64,000 nucleotides of DNA from Xanthomonas vasicola. GTDB taxonomy: Bacteria; Pseudomonadota; Gammaproteobacteria; Xanthomonadales; Xanthomonadaceae. The position numbers and the translations under genes are program-made. The stretch is taken from positions 1 through 64,000 of the forward strand of contig NZ_JSBW02000022.1 of assembly GCF_000772705.2 (NCBI RefSeq), read 5' to 3'. The notes below the pieces were generated by a model that did not search any database, was not told where the DNA came from, and saw only the letters and a program-made list of their open reading frames with translations. This document shows positions 25,272 through 35,632 of the stretch, piece after piece. Within the stretch, counting starts at the first letter, position 1. Each line of letters begins with the position of its first letter.

Positions 25272-27572
25272 TCAGAACTTGGCATCCAACGTCAAAAACA
25301 CCTGACGCGGCGCACTGGCATGGAACGCCAGCTGACGCCCGTTCGGGTCGGTGTTGGCGAACGCGGTGAGGTTGGAGGCGTAACGCTTGTTGGTGAGGTT
25401 GGTGACGTTGAGCGAGAGCTTGAGCGCCTGCAGCACGCCGACCTGGCCAAACGCGTACCCGGCGCCGGCATCAAACGCGGTGTAGCCGCCAAAGCCCTGA
25501 TCGTTGGTGTAGGTGTAATAGCGCTGGCCGGTGTACTTGCCACGCAGGTTGACGTTCCAGTTCGCGTAGTTGAAGGCGATTTCGCTGGCGAACATACGCT
25601 TGGGTGTATCCACCGTGTACTTGCCGGCGGTGGCAATGGTCACGCCATTCTGCACGTAGTTGTCGTCATAGGTCGAACGGTTGATCGATGCCGAGTTGTA
25701 CCACTGCAGGTAGCTGGTCGGCTTCCAGATCACCGTCAGTTCGCCGCCGCGGCTGCTCACCGAACCCACGTTGAAGAAACGCGTGGTGCACGCCGGCGTG
25801 GTGCCCTGCTGGATGCTGGCGCACGGGTTGAGCGAGAGCAGCCGGTTGTCGAAAGTGACGTCGTAACCGACCAGCGAGGCTTCGAAGCGATCGCGGACGA
25901 AGCGATAGCCTGCTTCCAGCGTGCGCGATTTTTCCGGCTCCAATGCACCGACGCTGGCATCGAACGACGCCTGGGTCACAAGCAACGGACCACCGGCGCC
26001 GCCACCCTGGAACGCGGCGATGTTTTCCGCATAGGACGCGAACACTTCCTGGCCTTTGGCGAGGCGATAGCCCAAGCCGATCTGCGGCAACACCGATTCG
26101 CTGGCCTTGAGCGAGCCGGTTGCTACCGGCGCTTCCACCGCCACGCCCGGCGTTTCGCGCGCGGTCATTTCAGTGCTCGGGCTCTTGATGCCCAGATCCA
26201 GGCTCAGGCGCTCATCGAGAAACTTGAAGTTGCCCTGCACATAGAACTGGCGCGTGGTGATGACGTAGTTTTGCGAGAACAAGCGACGGTTGGGATTCTG
26301 CAGGAACTTGTCGTCGCTGACCGGGCCGGTAATCCAGTAGAAGTTGCGCTCCACATCATGGTGATTGCGCTCGTACCACAGGCCGGCTTCCAGATGATGC
26401 GGGCCCAACTGCCAACCGAGCGAGGCGATGCCGCCGGTGCGGTTGATCCAGTAATTGGTGCTGCGGATCGAGATCGGCAATGCCTCCGGCGTTCCCGGAT
26501 TGGACGCCTGTCCCGGCGACCACCAGTGGCCCTGGCCCTTGTTTTCATGGTGATAGACCTGGGTATGCAGGCTGATCGCATCGTTGGGCTGGAAGTCGCC
26601 AGCCACATAGAACAGGTCGTCGTCTCGCAACGCGCGGCTCTGGTAATACGCATCGTCAACGTTGTCGACGCCGCCGCTGAAACCGCAACGCGCGGCATTG
26701 CGCGTGGCCGGCGCGCAATACGCTGCGGCCAGGGCACGGTTCCAATCCGGCGCGTACAGATTCCAGTCCCAACCCAGGCCACGCGCCATGCCGCTCTTGG
26801 ACAGGTACGCGTAGTCGGCCTGCGATGTGCGCGAAGTATCGGCAAACGCAGTCAGCTTGCCGCCATCGAACTGGTACACGCCTTTGGCGTTGAACTGCCG
26901 CGTGGTGGTCGGCGATTCCGGGCGTGCCCACATATCGGCTTGGGCGTTGATGCCCGACAGATACGCGGAAAACCCGTTGTAATCGCCGGTATCCACACGC
27001 AGGAAGGTGCGGCGATTGGCATCGGAGCCCACCGTCTGCGACACCTGCCCGCCAAACACGCTGGACGGATCAGCCGAGTAATACTGGATGGTGCCGCCCA
27101 GGTTGCTGGTGGAGGCAGTGCCCAGCGCACCAATGCCCGAGGCCAACTCCACGCCGCCGAAATTTTCCGCGATCAATGCGCGGCTGATGTTGAGGCCGTT
27201 GTAATTGCCGTAGGCGTTGTCGCCCAGTGGCAGGCCATCCAGCGTATAGCCCAGGCGCGTGCCGTTGAAGCCGCGCAGGCTGATCGTCTGCGACTCTTCG
27301 TTGGCACCGAACGCATCATTGGATTGCACGTTTACGCCCGGCATGCGGTTGAGCAGCTTCTGGATGCTGGTGCCCGGCGGCAACACCGGAATGTCTTGCT
27401 GGGTGATGCGCTGCACCTGACGCGTTTCGCCCTGGCCGATCACCGACACCGTATCGAGTTGCTGGACGACCGCACCGGTATCGGCAGACACGTCGAGGTC
27501 GGCAGCGTAGGCGGCAGGCGCGAGCACGAGCACAGCGAGAACGGCGGCGCTTAACTGATGGGTCTTGGGCAT
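25272..27572 (-). CDS. TonB-dependent outer membrane receptor
   Basis: 766 aa from the ATG at 27572, with a signal peptide ending PAAYAAD. The plug domain (about 40-170) includes RMPGVNVQSNDAFGANEESQ then TISLRGFNGTRLGYTLDGLP and LASGIGALGTASTSNLGGTI. A 22-strand-type beta barrel ends in an aromatic LTLDAKF, the usual outer membrane C-terminal signature. The ligand is not evident; the flanking phosphodiesterase and acid phosphatase genes suggest an organophosphate compound. A candidate PHO box lies 63 bp upstream. Confidence 0.92.
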   Translation of the reverse strand: MPKTHQLSAAVLAVLVLAPAAYAADLDVSADTGAVVQQLDTVSVIGQGETRQVQRITQQDIPVLPPGTSIQKLLNRMPGVNVQSNDAFGANEESQTISLRGFNGTRLGYTLDGLPLGDNAYGNYNGLNISRALIAENFGGVELASGIGALGTASTSNLGGTIQYYSADPSSVFGGQVSQTVGSDANRRTFLRVDTGDYNGFSAYLSGINAQADMWARPESPTTTRQFNAKGVYQFDGGKLTAFADTSRTSQADYAYLSKSGMARGLGWDWNLYAPDWNRALAAAYCAPATRNAARCGFSGGVDNVDDAYYQSRALRDDDLFYVAGDFQPNDAISLHTQVYHHENKGQGHWWSPGQASNPGTPEALPISIRSTNYWINRTGGIASLGWQLGPHHLEAGLWYERNHHDVERNFYWITGPVSDDKFLQNPNRRLFSQNYVITTRQFYVQGNFKFLDERLSLDLGIKSPSTEMTARETPGVAVEAPVATGSLKASESVLPQIGLGYRLAKGQEVFASYAENIAAFQGGGAGGPLLVTQASFDASVGALEPEKSRTLEAGYRFVRDRFEASLVGYDVTFDNRLLSLNPCASIQQGTTPACTTRFFNVGSVSSRGGELTVIWKPTSYLQWYNSASINRSTYDDNYVQNGVTIATAGKYTVDTPKRMFASEIAFNYANWNVNLRGKYTGQRYYTYTNDQGFGGYTAFDAGAGYAFGQVGVLQALKLSLNVTNLTNKRYASNLTAFANTDPNGRQLAFHASAPRQVFLTLDAKF

Positions 27573-27634
27573 GAGCGGCGCTGGCGACGAGTCAAAAGAT
27601 GGCGGCAAGCGTGCGACAGTTGTCTTGCGTCGAT

Positions 27635-27652
27635 GCGACCGCGAAATGACAG
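27635..27652 (-). promoter_or_regulatory. candidate PHO box facing the TonB-dependent receptor gene
   Basis: On the minus strand: CTGTCAT-TTCG-CGGTCGC. This is one perfect and one 5-of-7 repeat of the CTGTCAT half site with the standard 4-nt spacer, 63 bp upstream of the receptor start. Confidence 0.45.
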
Positions 27653-27707
27653 TGCGACGACACCGGGTTTGCATCCCTCGCCATTGCTGCGTTGCGCTGG
27701 CATGCAG

Positions 27708-27725
27708 GTGTCATCTATGCGTCGT
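27708..27725 (+). promoter_or_regulatory. candidate PHO box facing the acid phosphatase gene
   Basis: Plus strand GTGTCAT-CTAT-GCGTCGT has a 6-of-7 and a 4-of-7 match to CTGTCAT with a 4-nt spacer, 38 bp upstream of the phosphatase ATG. It is weaker than its partner. Confidence 0.35.
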
Positions 27726-27762
27726 AATCTGCGAGCTCTTCCATTCGTTGTCTGAGGTTGCT

Positions 27763-28620
27763 ATGTCGCAGCGCATTGCGTGCCACTCTCATCGGACGCT
27801 GGTCAGCGTTGCCATCGCCGCACTGTTGATCGGCAGCGGCATCGCGAGTGCACGCGACAAGGCAGCCTCGAAAGATTCGGTGCTCGCCACCGACGCGCGT
27901 GGGTACCTAGAGAAACACCAACTGCCCGACAGCCTGCAGCTGGTGCCACCGCCACCGCAGGACGGTAGCGCCGCGCTTGCCAACGACGAGGCAATTTCCA
28001 AGGCCATGCTCGCCCTGCGCGGCACACCGCGCTGGGAGCTGGCCGCACAGGACGCAGTGCTGAGCTTTCCGGCCGCTGCCACGCATTTCAGCTGCGCACT
28101 CGGCGTACAAATCGACCAGACCGGCACCCCACATCTGATGCAGTTGCTCGAACGCAGCATGCGCGATGCCAGCACCGCCACCAGCGCCGCCAAGGCACGC
28201 TACCAACGCCCGCGTCCGTTCATGCGCAACGAGCAACCGACGTGCAGCCCGGACGATGACGCCGCCCTGCGCAAGAACGGCTCCTACCCCTCGGGCCATA
28301 CCGCCATCGGCTGGACCTGGGGCCTGATCCTGTCGGAAATCGCCCCCGCCCACCGCGACGCCCTGCTCGCCCGCGGCCGTGCCTTCGGCGACAGCCGCCT
28401 GGTCTGCAACGTCCACTGGCAGAGCGATGTCACCCAGGGCCGCATGGTGGGCGCCGCCACCGTCGCCGCCTTGCACGGCAACCCTGCATTCGAAAAAGAC
28501 CTAGCCACCGCACGCGCCGAGATTGAGAAAGCACAGGCAAAGCCGCCAACGGCATCTGCGGCGGCTGCATGTAATGCGGAAAGCGAAGCGCTGAAGACGG
28601 TGTTGCCTGGTGTGATGTAG
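27763..28620 (+). CDS. phoN: class A acid phosphatase, periplasmic (PhoN type)
   Basis: 285 aa from the ATG at 27763 with GAGG 5-6 nt upstream. A signal peptide ends near SGIASA. All three parts of the PAP2/class A phosphatase signature are present: K144-x6-R151-P152 (KARYQRPRP), PSGH at 176-179 and S211-R-x5-H218-x3-D222 (SRLVCNVHWQSD). The enzyme hydrolyses many phosphomonoesters in the periplasm. It is divergent from the receptor-glpQ pair. Confidence 0.93.
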   Translation: MSQRIACHSHRTLVSVAIAALLIGSGIASARDKAASKDSVLATDARGYLEKHQLPDSLQLVPPPPQDGSAALANDEAISKAMLALRGTPRWELAAQDAVLSFPAAATHFSCALGVQIDQTGTPHLMQLLERSMRDASTATSAAKARYQRPRPFMRNEQPTCSPDDDAALRKNGSYPSGHTAIGWTWGLILSEIAPAHRDALLARGRAFGDSRLVCNVHWQSDVTQGRMVGAATVAALHGNPAFEKDLATARAEIEKAQAKPPTASAAAACNAESEALKTVLPGVM

Positions 28621-28776
28621 CTCAGAATAGGCGAGCGTCTGTGCGCACTCAGACGATAAGCACCAGATGCCGCCAGCAGCGCTAACGACGCGGGTGGTAT
28701 ACCAAGCGAATGCACACTTGTGCGCGGGCTAACTCTGAGAACCTCAGCGCGTACCAACGCGCTGGGCACCGCCGCA

Positions 28777-30117
28777 TCACTTACCGATACAAAAACTCGA
28801 AAAGATCTTGCCGAGCAAATCATCGGCGCTGATTTTGCCGGTGATCTCGCCAAGCGCCTCGTGTGCCAGGCGCAGTTCTTCGGCTGCCAGTTCGAGTTGT
28901 TCGAAGCCTAGTTCCAGATCGGCGATGTCCACGTGTTGTTCGGCGCGACGCAGCGCTTCGACGTGGCGCGTGCGGGCGGAGAATTCGCCATCGACGCTTT
29001 CCACGCCATCGCCGAGCGCAAGCTCACGCAGGCGGATGTGCAATTGCTCAAGTCCTTGCCCAGTCACCGCCGAGACGACGATCGCATTGGCATCGAGCGG
29101 CACGCCATCGCTGAGCAGATCGCATTTGTTATGGATCCACAGCTGACGCGGTACGGCATCGATGGCATCACCAATTGCCTCGCGTGCCGCCTGTGGGTCG
29201 CGTGCATCGAGCACCACCAACGCCAGATCGGCCCGCTCCAATTCGGCGCGGGCGCGACGCATACCTTCGCGTTCGATCGCATCGCCGCCCTCGCGCAGGC
29301 CGGCGGTATCGACCAGGGTCAGCTCGAAGCCGTCGAGCTGGATGGCTTCGTGCAAGGTGTCGCGGGTGGTGCCGGCGACATCGGTGACGATTGCGCGATC
29401 GCTACCGGCGAGCGCATTGAGCAACGAACTCTTGCCGGCGTTGGGCGGGCCGATCAACACCGCATGCAGGCCGTCGCGTAACTTGCGTCCGCGTTCGGCA
29501 TCGCGCAGCAACTGGGCAAGCAAAGTGCGCGCCTGCGTCAAGCCGTCGCGTACCTGGTTGCCGCCCAAGGTGTCCAGCGGCTCGTCGGCAAAATCGATGG
29601 CCGCTTCCACATGGATACGCAGTCGGGTCAGGGTGTCCGCCACCGCATCGACACGTCGCGAAAACACCCCGGCCAATGCGCGCCGTGCAGCACGTGCTGC
29701 ACGCAGATCGCCGGCTGCGATCAGGTCGGCGATCGCTTCGGCCTGCGCAAGATCGAGCTTGCCGTTGAGAAATGCGCGTTCGCTGAATTCACCGGCACGT
29801 GCCTGACGTGCACCCAGTTCGATGCAACGGGCAACCAGTTGCCGCAACAGCACCGGGCTGCCATGGCCTTGCAACTCGACGACGTCTTCGCCGGTAAAGC
29901 TATGCGGCGCGTTGAACCACAGCGCGATGCCGTCATCGACCACCGCGCCCTGCGCATCGCGGAAGCGCGCGTAGTGTGCATGCCGCGGTTGCAGACGCGC
30001 GATGCCCAGTTGCGCTGCAATCTGCACCGACTGCGGCCCGGACAAACGCACGATGCCCACGCCACCGATTCCGGCAGCACTGGCGATGGCAACAATGGTC
30101 GAACTGGAAGACGACAT
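28777..30117 (-). CDS. mnmE: tRNA uridine-34 5-carboxymethylaminomethyl GTPase MnmE
   Basis: 446 aa. The N-terminal tetrahydrofolate domain ([14 protein letters not shown]), helical domain and inserted G domain are all present: [16 protein letters not shown] (G1), VAGTTRD (G2), DTAGLR (G3) and NKCD (G4). The C-terminus is FCIGK with the catalytic cysteine, the family's diagnostic end. With MnmG it forms cmnm5U34 in tRNA. I use the ATG at 30117; a GTG two codons upstream is possible. In gammaproteobacteria it normally follows yidC directly; here the broken TPR gene separates them. Confidence 0.97.
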   Translation of the reverse strand: MSSSSSTIVAIASAAGIGGVGIVRLSGPQSVQIAAQLGIARLQPRHAHYARFRDAQGAVVDDGIALWFNAPHSFTGEDVVELQGHGSPVLLRQLVARCIELGARQARAGEFSERAFLNGKLDLAQAEAIADLIAAGDLRAARAARRALAGVFSRRVDAVADTLTRLRIHVEAAIDFADEPLDTLGGNQVRDGLTQARTLLAQLLRDAERGRKLRDGLHAVLIGPPNAGKSSLLNALAGSDRAIVTDVAGTTRDTLHEAIQLDGFELTLVDTAGLREGGDAIEREGMRRARAELERADLALVVLDARDPQAAREAIGDAIDAVPRQLWIHNKCDLLSDGVPLDANAIVVSAVTGQGLEQLHIRLRELALGDGVESVDGEFSARTRHVEALRRAEQHVDIADLELGFEQLELAAEELRLAHEALGEITGKISADDLLGKIFSSFCIGK

Positions 30118-30277
30118 GGGCACGGCTCTAACGTGGATTGAAGAAGGACACCTGGATTGTAAACGGCGCCGCCCGCCGCGCCGAACGACTTGTCTGCCGG
30201 TCTTTGGGATCGCCTACCTGTTCCGGCAATCGCGGTGTCCTGGCGTCTGCATGCAACATCTTGTCGGCCAGCTTGCA

Positions 30278-31616
30278 TCACAGCGATTGCAACTGCGCAC
30301 GCGCCTGCGCCGCGCCACTGCCTTGCGGCTGCAATTCCAGATACGTCGACTAGGCCTTACGTGCCTTGTCGGGATCGCCGGCTTTTGCATATGCATCGCC
30401 AAGATTGAGATAAGCCGCCGCGCGCGATGGATCGATCTTCAAGGTGTTCTCCAGCCAGCGCGCAGCTTCGGCGAAGCACTCCTGGCGGTAATACACACAG
30501 CCCAGGTTATTGGCTGCCAGCGCGAAATCCGGGCGCAACTTCAGCGCTTCGGCAAATTGCTCGGCCGCATCGGCGTAGCGCTTTTCCTTGTACAACTGCA
30601 GGCCGCGTTCGTTGGCCAATTGTGCGCGTTGGCGGTCGCTGCTCTTCACTGCGGTGGGTAACGCCAGCGTGGCTTCGCCACCTTGCAGGGTTTTTACCGT
30701 GACCGGCGCTGTAGCCGCTGTCGCACCGGCTACGGCCGGCGCAGGACGCGCGGCATCTATGCGTCCGTTAAGCGCAATCGCATCAGCCGACAACTACGCG
30801 GTATCTGTAGTGAGAAATTCTTCTCCGCTTGAAACCTGGAACACGAACTCGCCGCCTTGCGAGCTCGGCAGGCTGGCCGGTATCTGCGCCGAGACTGCCG
30901 ACACCGCAGGCCACCACACCGTGATCGCGCAGGATGTTTTCGCGCGTGTACAGCGTACGCAGATGGGTCACATCGTCGTCCTACTTCTCGCGCTTGGGCA
31001 CGATGGCGCGGCTGCAATCGAAGCGGCTGAAGATCTGCGTCAGCTCCTTGTTGTAGCTGCGCTCGATCTCGTCCAGTGCCTCCAGATCCTCACCGATACG
31101 CTGGTGGAGTTTCACCGCCGGCAATGCGGAGTCGCGGCCGATGCGCGCATGCAGATCGCGTAACACTTCGGCAAACGCCAGGCGGTCGGCATCGAACAGA
31201 TCCGGTGCCGATTCCACCTCGTCCAGCACTGCAGCAATCGTCGCGAACCGGCTTGCCTCCTTGGAAGCCAGAACGGTGTCGAACGACGCGGCGCTGCGTT
31301 CGCGCTGCTCGAGATTTTCGTGGAACAGCTGCTATTCCAGGCTGCTGGAAGTGGCACGATTGCGTGGGGTCTGTTTGTCCTCATCGGCCAGCAGCACGAT
31401 GATGCGGCGGTGCCGATCCAGCTATTCGTGCAGTTGCGCGATCAACGCCTGCTCAGCGTCGCCGGTCTTGTCGGCCTGCGTGCCTGCGGTCGTTGCAGCA
31501 GGGGATTTCGCAGTTGATGCGGCATCGCTCGCGTCATGCTTTCCACAGCCGGCAAGCGCCAGCACTCCCATGCAACTTGCGCACAGCAACAGGCGATGCA
31601 ACGGCGATGTGGTCAC
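30278..31616 (-). pseudogene. broken lipoprotein-TPR protein gene with five in-frame TAG codons
   Basis: Reading starts at the ATG at 31616 with a lipoprotein signal (LLLCASCMGVLALAGC). The protein frame continues with TAG at 31422-31424, 31332-31334 and 30981-30983, then shifts frame once near 30895 (DHGVVA to AVSAVSAQIP). Further TAG codons lie at 30794-30796 and 30350-30352, and the true end is TGA at 30278-30280. Coding-quality sequence continues across every interruption, for example LFHENLEQRERSAASFDTVL and, near the C-terminus, tandem TPRs (KRYADAAEQFAEALKLRPDF). A full-length product would be about 445 aa. I do not know the parent family beyond lipoprotein with TPR repeats. Confidence 0.75.
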
Positions 31617-31666
31617 GACGGCGTCCTTGGCGAAAGAGACAACAGAGACAGGCTGACATGCAGAAA

Positions 31667-31684
31667 GCCCGCCTTGCGGCGGGC
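31667..31684 (-). terminator. terminator downstream of yidC
   Basis: GCCCGCC / GGCGGGC form a 7-bp stem with a TTGC loop, 11 bp after the yidC stop. On the minus strand it is followed by TTTC. Confidence 0.65.
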
Positions 31685-31694
31685 CTTCTTCAAC

Positions 31695-33419
31695 TTACTT
31701 GGCGTTGGCCTGGATGATCTTGCTCGGCTTCTCGCCGTGCTGGCGGATCATCCACCACTGGATCAACAAGCCCAGCCCGCCGTTGACCACCCAGTACAGC
31801 ACCAGACCGGCCGGCATGAAAGCCATCATGACGCCGAACACCAGCGGCATGAACTGCATCATCTTGGCCTGCATCGGGTCCATGCCCGGGGTTGGGGTCA
31901 GCTTCTGCGTGGCCCACATGATCGAAATGTTCAAAAGCGGCAGGATGAAGTAAGGGTCGCGCGCGGTCAGGTCCTGAATCCAGCCCAGCCACGGCGCCTG
32001 ACGCAGTTCTACCGACTCCACCAGCACCCAGTACAGCGCAAAGAAGATCGGCATCTGGATCAACAGCGGCAGGCAGCCGCCCATCGGGTTGATCTTTTCC
32101 TTCTTGAACAGCTCCATCGTCGCCTGCTGATACTTGACGCGATCGTCGCCGTAGCGCTCCTTGAGCTGCGCCAGACGCGGCTGGAAGCGGCGCATCTTGG
32201 CACCGGACTTGTACTGCGCCGCCGACAGCGGATACAGCGCCAGACGCAGCAGCACCACCAGGCCGATGATGGCCCAGCCCCAGTTGTGCAGGAAGCTGTG
32301 CAGATGGCTCAGTACCCAGAATAGGCCCTGGCCGATGATGGCCATGATCGAGAAGCGGCTGTAATCGACCACACGGTCCAGACCCTTCACGTCTTCCTTG
32401 GCGATCAGGCCGACCAGCTTCGGGCCCACCCACAGGCGCGCTTCGGTGCTGGCAGTCTGGCCCGGCGCCACGGTGAAGGCCGGGCCGCGCAGTTCGGCCA
32501 CGTCACGCGGGCCGTCCTGGTTCAGCACGTAGAGCGAGGCTTGATCTTTCTGCGGAATCCATGCGGTGAAGAAATGGTGCTGCAGCAGCGCCATCCAGCC
32601 ACCGGTGATCTGGCGATTCAGGCCACCGTCGTTCATGTAGTCCTTGAACGCACGGCGCTCATAGCCTTCCTGCGGGCTATACCAGGTCGCACCGTTAAAG
32701 CTGAAGGAGTCCGGATTGGTCATGCCACGGCTGAGAATGGTTGGCACCCGGCTCAGCTTGCGGAAGACGTAGCCGTTCCACGGCGCGCCGCTCTTGTTGA
32801 TCACTTCATCCTTGATCGAAATCGCATAGCGGCCACGCTCCAGGGTAAAGGTGCGGCGGATCGATACGCCGTTGGGGCCATTCCACACGAACGGCACCAC
32901 CAGCGTGTCCTGGCCCTTGGCCAGTTCGAACGCGGTACCCGGCTGCTCGGCGCGGAAGCCGCCCACGCCCGGCACCGGCGAATGCTCGCTGGCCCAGCCA
33001 CTGGTCGCGTTGTACGGGTGCGCAGCGTCTTCGGTCAGCAGGCTGACCGGCGCGGTGCCGTCCTTGGTCTGCGGAAACTGCAGCAGTTCGGCGTCGAGCA
33101 CGCTGCGGCCATCCAGCTTCAGGCGCAGCACGTCCGAGGTCAGGGTCACCACCGGTGCGGCGCCTGCAGCAGCCGGTGTCGCACCGGTGGTGCTGGTCGC
33201 CGGGACGGTACCCGGCGCGCCGGCCTGCGGAATCGCCTGAGCAGCGGGTACATTGGCCGCGCTCGGCGTTGCCGCATCCAGATCACGTGCCGCCGGCACC
33301 GACTGCGTCGCCGCCGCAACGGGCGCATTGGCAGCCGCTTTTTCTTTGCCCCATTCCATCCACAGCAGCGCCGCGACCATCAGCCAGGCAAAAATCAGGA
33401 AAACACGGGTCTGGTTCAT
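31695..33419 (-). CDS. yidC: membrane protein insertase YidC
   Basis: 574 aa, the usual gammaproteobacterial size. The N-terminal helix [20 protein letters not shown] is followed by a periplasmic beta-supersandwich domain (about 60-340). The conserved C-terminal insertase core has [21 protein letters not shown] (carrying the hydrophilic-groove Arg), [40 protein letters not shown] and [20 protein letters not shown]. It inserts proteins into the inner membrane alone or with SecYEG. The gene follows rnpA after 25 bp with no yidD gene between them. Confidence 0.98.
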   Translation of the reverse strand: MNQTRVFLIFAWLMVAALLWMEWGKEKAAANAPVAAATQSVPAARDLDAATPSAANVPAAQAIPQAGAPGTVPATSTTGATPAAAGAAPVVTLTSDVLRLKLDGRSVLDAELLQFPQTKDGTAPVSLLTEDAAHPYNATSGWASEHSPVPGVGGFRAEQPGTAFELAKGQDTLVVPFVWNGPNGVSIRRTFTLERGRYAISIKDEVINKSGAPWNGYVFRKLSRVPTILSRGMTNPDSFSFNGATWYSPQEGYERRAFKDYMNDGGLNRQITGGWMALLQHHFFTAWIPQKDQASLYVLNQDGPRDVAELRGPAFTVAPGQTASTEARLWVGPKLVGLIAKEDVKGLDRVVDYSRFSIMAIIGQGLFWVLSHLHSFLHNWGWAIIGLVVLLRLALYPLSAAQYKSGAKMRRFQPRLAQLKERYGDDRVKYQQATMELFKKEKINPMGGCLPLLIQMPIFFALYWVLVESVELRQAPWLGWIQDLTARDPYFILPLLNISIMWATQKLTPTPGMDPMQAKMMQFMPLVFGVMMAFMPAGLVLYWVVNGGLGLLIQWWMIRQHGEKPSKIIQANAK

Positions 33420-33444
33420 CGGGCAGCAACTCGCTCAGTCGGAA

Positions 33445-33882
33445 CTACAGTTCCGGCTCTGTCGGGGAAAGGGAGGATGGGTGCATCGTCCTGGCGGGCG
33501 GCATTGTGCCGGGCGCAGCAGGCAGGGGCAATGCGCCGGCACGGCGCAGCAGACGCACGAAGGCGTCGCGAATCTGCGGATTGGTCGCTTTTGCAGCTGC
33601 CGAGCGCGCCACGATGACGTAATCGCCACCGGCCAACTCAGGCAACAGATGCCGCATGGCATCGCGCAACACACGTTTGATGCGGTTACGTCCCACCGCG
33701 CGCGTATCGACCTTGCGCGACACCGCCATGCCCAGGCGCGGCGGCGTATCGCCAATGCGCCAGTGCAGGCTCAGGAGCGGATCCGAGGTGCGGCGTGCGT
33801 TATCGAAAACAACCGTATATTGCGCACGCGTACGAACCCGCGCAGAGCGAGGAAATCGCCTGCACGGGTTCGATACGTTCAC
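33445..33882 (-). CDS. rnpA: ribonuclease P protein component
   Basis: 145 aa with the GTG at 33882 as start ([20 protein letters not shown]). The RNase P signature [29 protein letters not shown] is complete. The protein cofactor helps the RNA subunit remove tRNA 5' leaders. A TTG at 33922-33924 would extend the frame by 14 residues and overlap the rpmH stop; the GTG start fits the family's usual N-terminus better. The C-terminus has a Pro/Ser-rich tail ([19 protein letters not shown]). Cotranscribed with rpmH. Confidence 0.93.
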   Translation of the reverse strand: MNVSNPCRRFPRSARVRTRAQYTVVFDNARRTSDPLLSLHWRIGDTPPRLGMAVSRKVDTRAVGRNRIKRVLRDAMRHLLPELAGGDYVIVARSAAAKATNPQIRDAFVRLLRRAGALPLPAAPGTMPPARTMHPSSLSPTEPEL

Positions 33883-33920
33883 GGTAAGGACTGCCTCGGC
33901 CGCAGGGAGCGGCGCGGCAA

Positions 33921-34061
33921 TCAAGCGCTCAGGCGCTTGCGGCCCTTGGCGCGGCGGCGAGCCAGGATCTTGCGGCCGTCGGCGGTTGCCATACGTGCGC
34001 GGAAACCATGGTCGCGTGCTCGCTTGAGATTGCTGGGTTGGAAAGTACGCTTGGTGGCCAT
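33921..34061 (-). CDS. rpmH: 50S ribosomal protein L34
   Basis: 46 aa: [20 protein letters not shown] and onward to GRKRLSA, the canonical L34 sequence, very rich in Lys and Arg. It is a structural protein of the large ribosomal subunit. First gene of the rpmH-rnpA-yidC transcript, divergent from dnaA. Confidence 0.97.
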
Positions 34062-34169
34062 GGGGCCCTCTGCATGAATGGAGACGAATAGAACCGGTAA
34101 TTCTATAGGTCCACTACAGCCCGGGTCAACACCCCGCAGGCGTTACCGCGAGTGGGAATAACCACCGCC

Positions 34170-34190
34170 TGTGGATGGACCTGTGAATAA
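34170..34190. promoter_or_regulatory. two DnaA boxes in the rpmH-dnaA intergenic region
   Basis: TGTGGATGG at 34170-34178 is an 8-of-9 match to the complement of TTATCCACA. TGTGAATAA at 34182-34190 is an exact match to the complement of TTATTCACA. They lie about 110-130 bp upstream of dnaA, suited to DnaA autoregulation. Confidence 0.7.
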
Positions 34191-34303
34191 CTCTGGGAAA
34201 ACCGCGTCTCCGGTGCTAGTCTGCCCCATCCTCTTTTCACTACCGGGCTGCGTGCACGGCGCTTTTCTGCGCGCCGCAGCCAGCAACAGATGATCATACT
34301 TTG

Positions 34304-35632
34304 ATGGATGCTTGGCCCCGCTGTCTGGAACGTCTCGAAGCTGAATTCCCGCCCGAAGATGTCCACACATGGTTGAAACCCTTGCAAGCCGAAGACCGCG
34401 GCGACAGCATCGTGCTGTACGCCCCGAACGCCTTCATTGTCGACCAGGTCCGCGAACGCTACCTGCCGCGCATCCGCGAGTTGCTGGCGTATTTCTGTGG
34501 CAATGGCGAAGTGGCGCTAGCCGTGGGTTCGCGCCCACGCGCGCCCGAGCCGGCTCCTGCCCCCGTCGCGGCGGCCGTTGCACCGCAAGCGGCGCCGATC
34601 GTGCCGTTCGCCGGCAACCTGGATTCGCATTACACCTTCGCCAATTTCGTGGAAGGCCGCAGTAACCAACTGGGTCTGGCCGCCGCGATCCAGGCTGCGC
34701 AGAAGCCCGGCGACCGTGCGCATAACCCGTTGCTGTTGTACGGCAGCACCGGCCTGGGCAAGACCCACCTGATGTTCGCGGCCGGCAATGCGCTGCGGCA
34801 GGCCAATCCGGCCGCCAAGGTGATGTACCTGCGTTCGGAACAATTCTTCAGCGCGATGATCCGGGCGTTGCAGGACAAGGCGATGGACCAGTTCAAGCGC
34901 CAGTTCCAGCAGATCGATGCGTTGCTGATCGACGACATTCAGTTCTTCGCAGGCAAGGACCGCACGCAGGAAGAGTTCTTTCACACCTTCAACGCGCTGT
35001 TCGACGGCCGCCAGCAGATCATCCTGACCTGCGACCGCTATCCACGCGAAGTGGAAGGCCTAGAGCCGCGGCTGAAGTCGCGCCTGGCCTGGGGCCTGTC
35101 GGTGGCGATCGATCCGCCGGATTTCGAAACCCGCGCAGCCATCGTGCTGGCCAAGGCGCGCGAGCGTGGCGCCGAGATTCCCGACGACGTGGCATTTTTG
35201 ATCGCCAAGAAGATGCGCTCCAATGTGCGCGATCTGGAAGGCGCGCTCAACACGCTGGTGGCGCGCGCCAATTTCACCGGGCGCTCGATCACGGTGGAAT
35301 TTGCGCAGGAGACGCTGCGCGACTTGTTGCGCGCCCAGCAACAGGTGATCGGCATCCCCAACATCCAGAAGACCGTGGCGGACTACTACGGACTGCAGAT
35401 GAAGGATCTGCTTTCAAAGCGGCGTACGCGTTCGCTGGCGCGTCCGCGCCAGGTGGCGATGGCGCTGGCCAAGGAGCTCACCGAGCACAGTCTGCCGGAG
35501 ATCGGCGACGCCTTCGCCGGCCGCGATCACACCACCGTGCTGCATGCCTGCCGGCAGATCCGCACGCTGATGGAGGCCGACGGCAAGCTGCGCGAGGACT
35601 GGGAAAAGCTGATTCGCAAGCTCAGCGAGTAG
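34304..35632 (+). CDS. dnaA: chromosomal replication initiator DnaA
   Basis: 442 aa from the ATG at 34304 (a TTG one codon earlier is not needed). Domain I lies at 1-75, followed by a short Ala/Pro-rich linker (about 78-100). The AAA+ domain has Walker A GSTGLGKT at 147-154 and Walker B LLIDD at 207-211. Domain IV is the DNA-binding HTH with the signature [13 protein letters not shown]. It binds DnaA boxes, melts oriC and loads DnaB. First gene of the dnaA-dnaN-recF-gyrB block. Confidence 0.99.
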   Translation: MDAWPRCLERLEAEFPPEDVHTWLKPLQAEDRGDSIVLYAPNAFIVDQVRERYLPRIRELLAYFCGNGEVALAVGSRPRAPEPAPAPVAAAVAPQAAPIVPFAGNLDSHYTFANFVEGRSNQLGLAAAIQAAQKPGDRAHNPLLLYGSTGLGKTHLMFAAGNALRQANPAAKVMYLRSEQFFSAMIRALQDKAMDQFKRQFQQIDALLIDDIQFFAGKDRTQEEFFHTFNALFDGRQQIILTCDRYPREVEGLEPRLKSRLAWGLSVAIDPPDFETRAAIVLAKARERGAEIPDDVAFLIAKKMRSNVRDLEGALNTLVARANFTGRSITVEFAQETLRDLLRAQQQVIGIPNIQKTVADYYGLQMKDLLSKRRTRSLARPRQVAMALAKELTEHSLPEIGDAFAGRDHTTVLHACRQIRTLMEADGKLREDWEKLIRKLSE

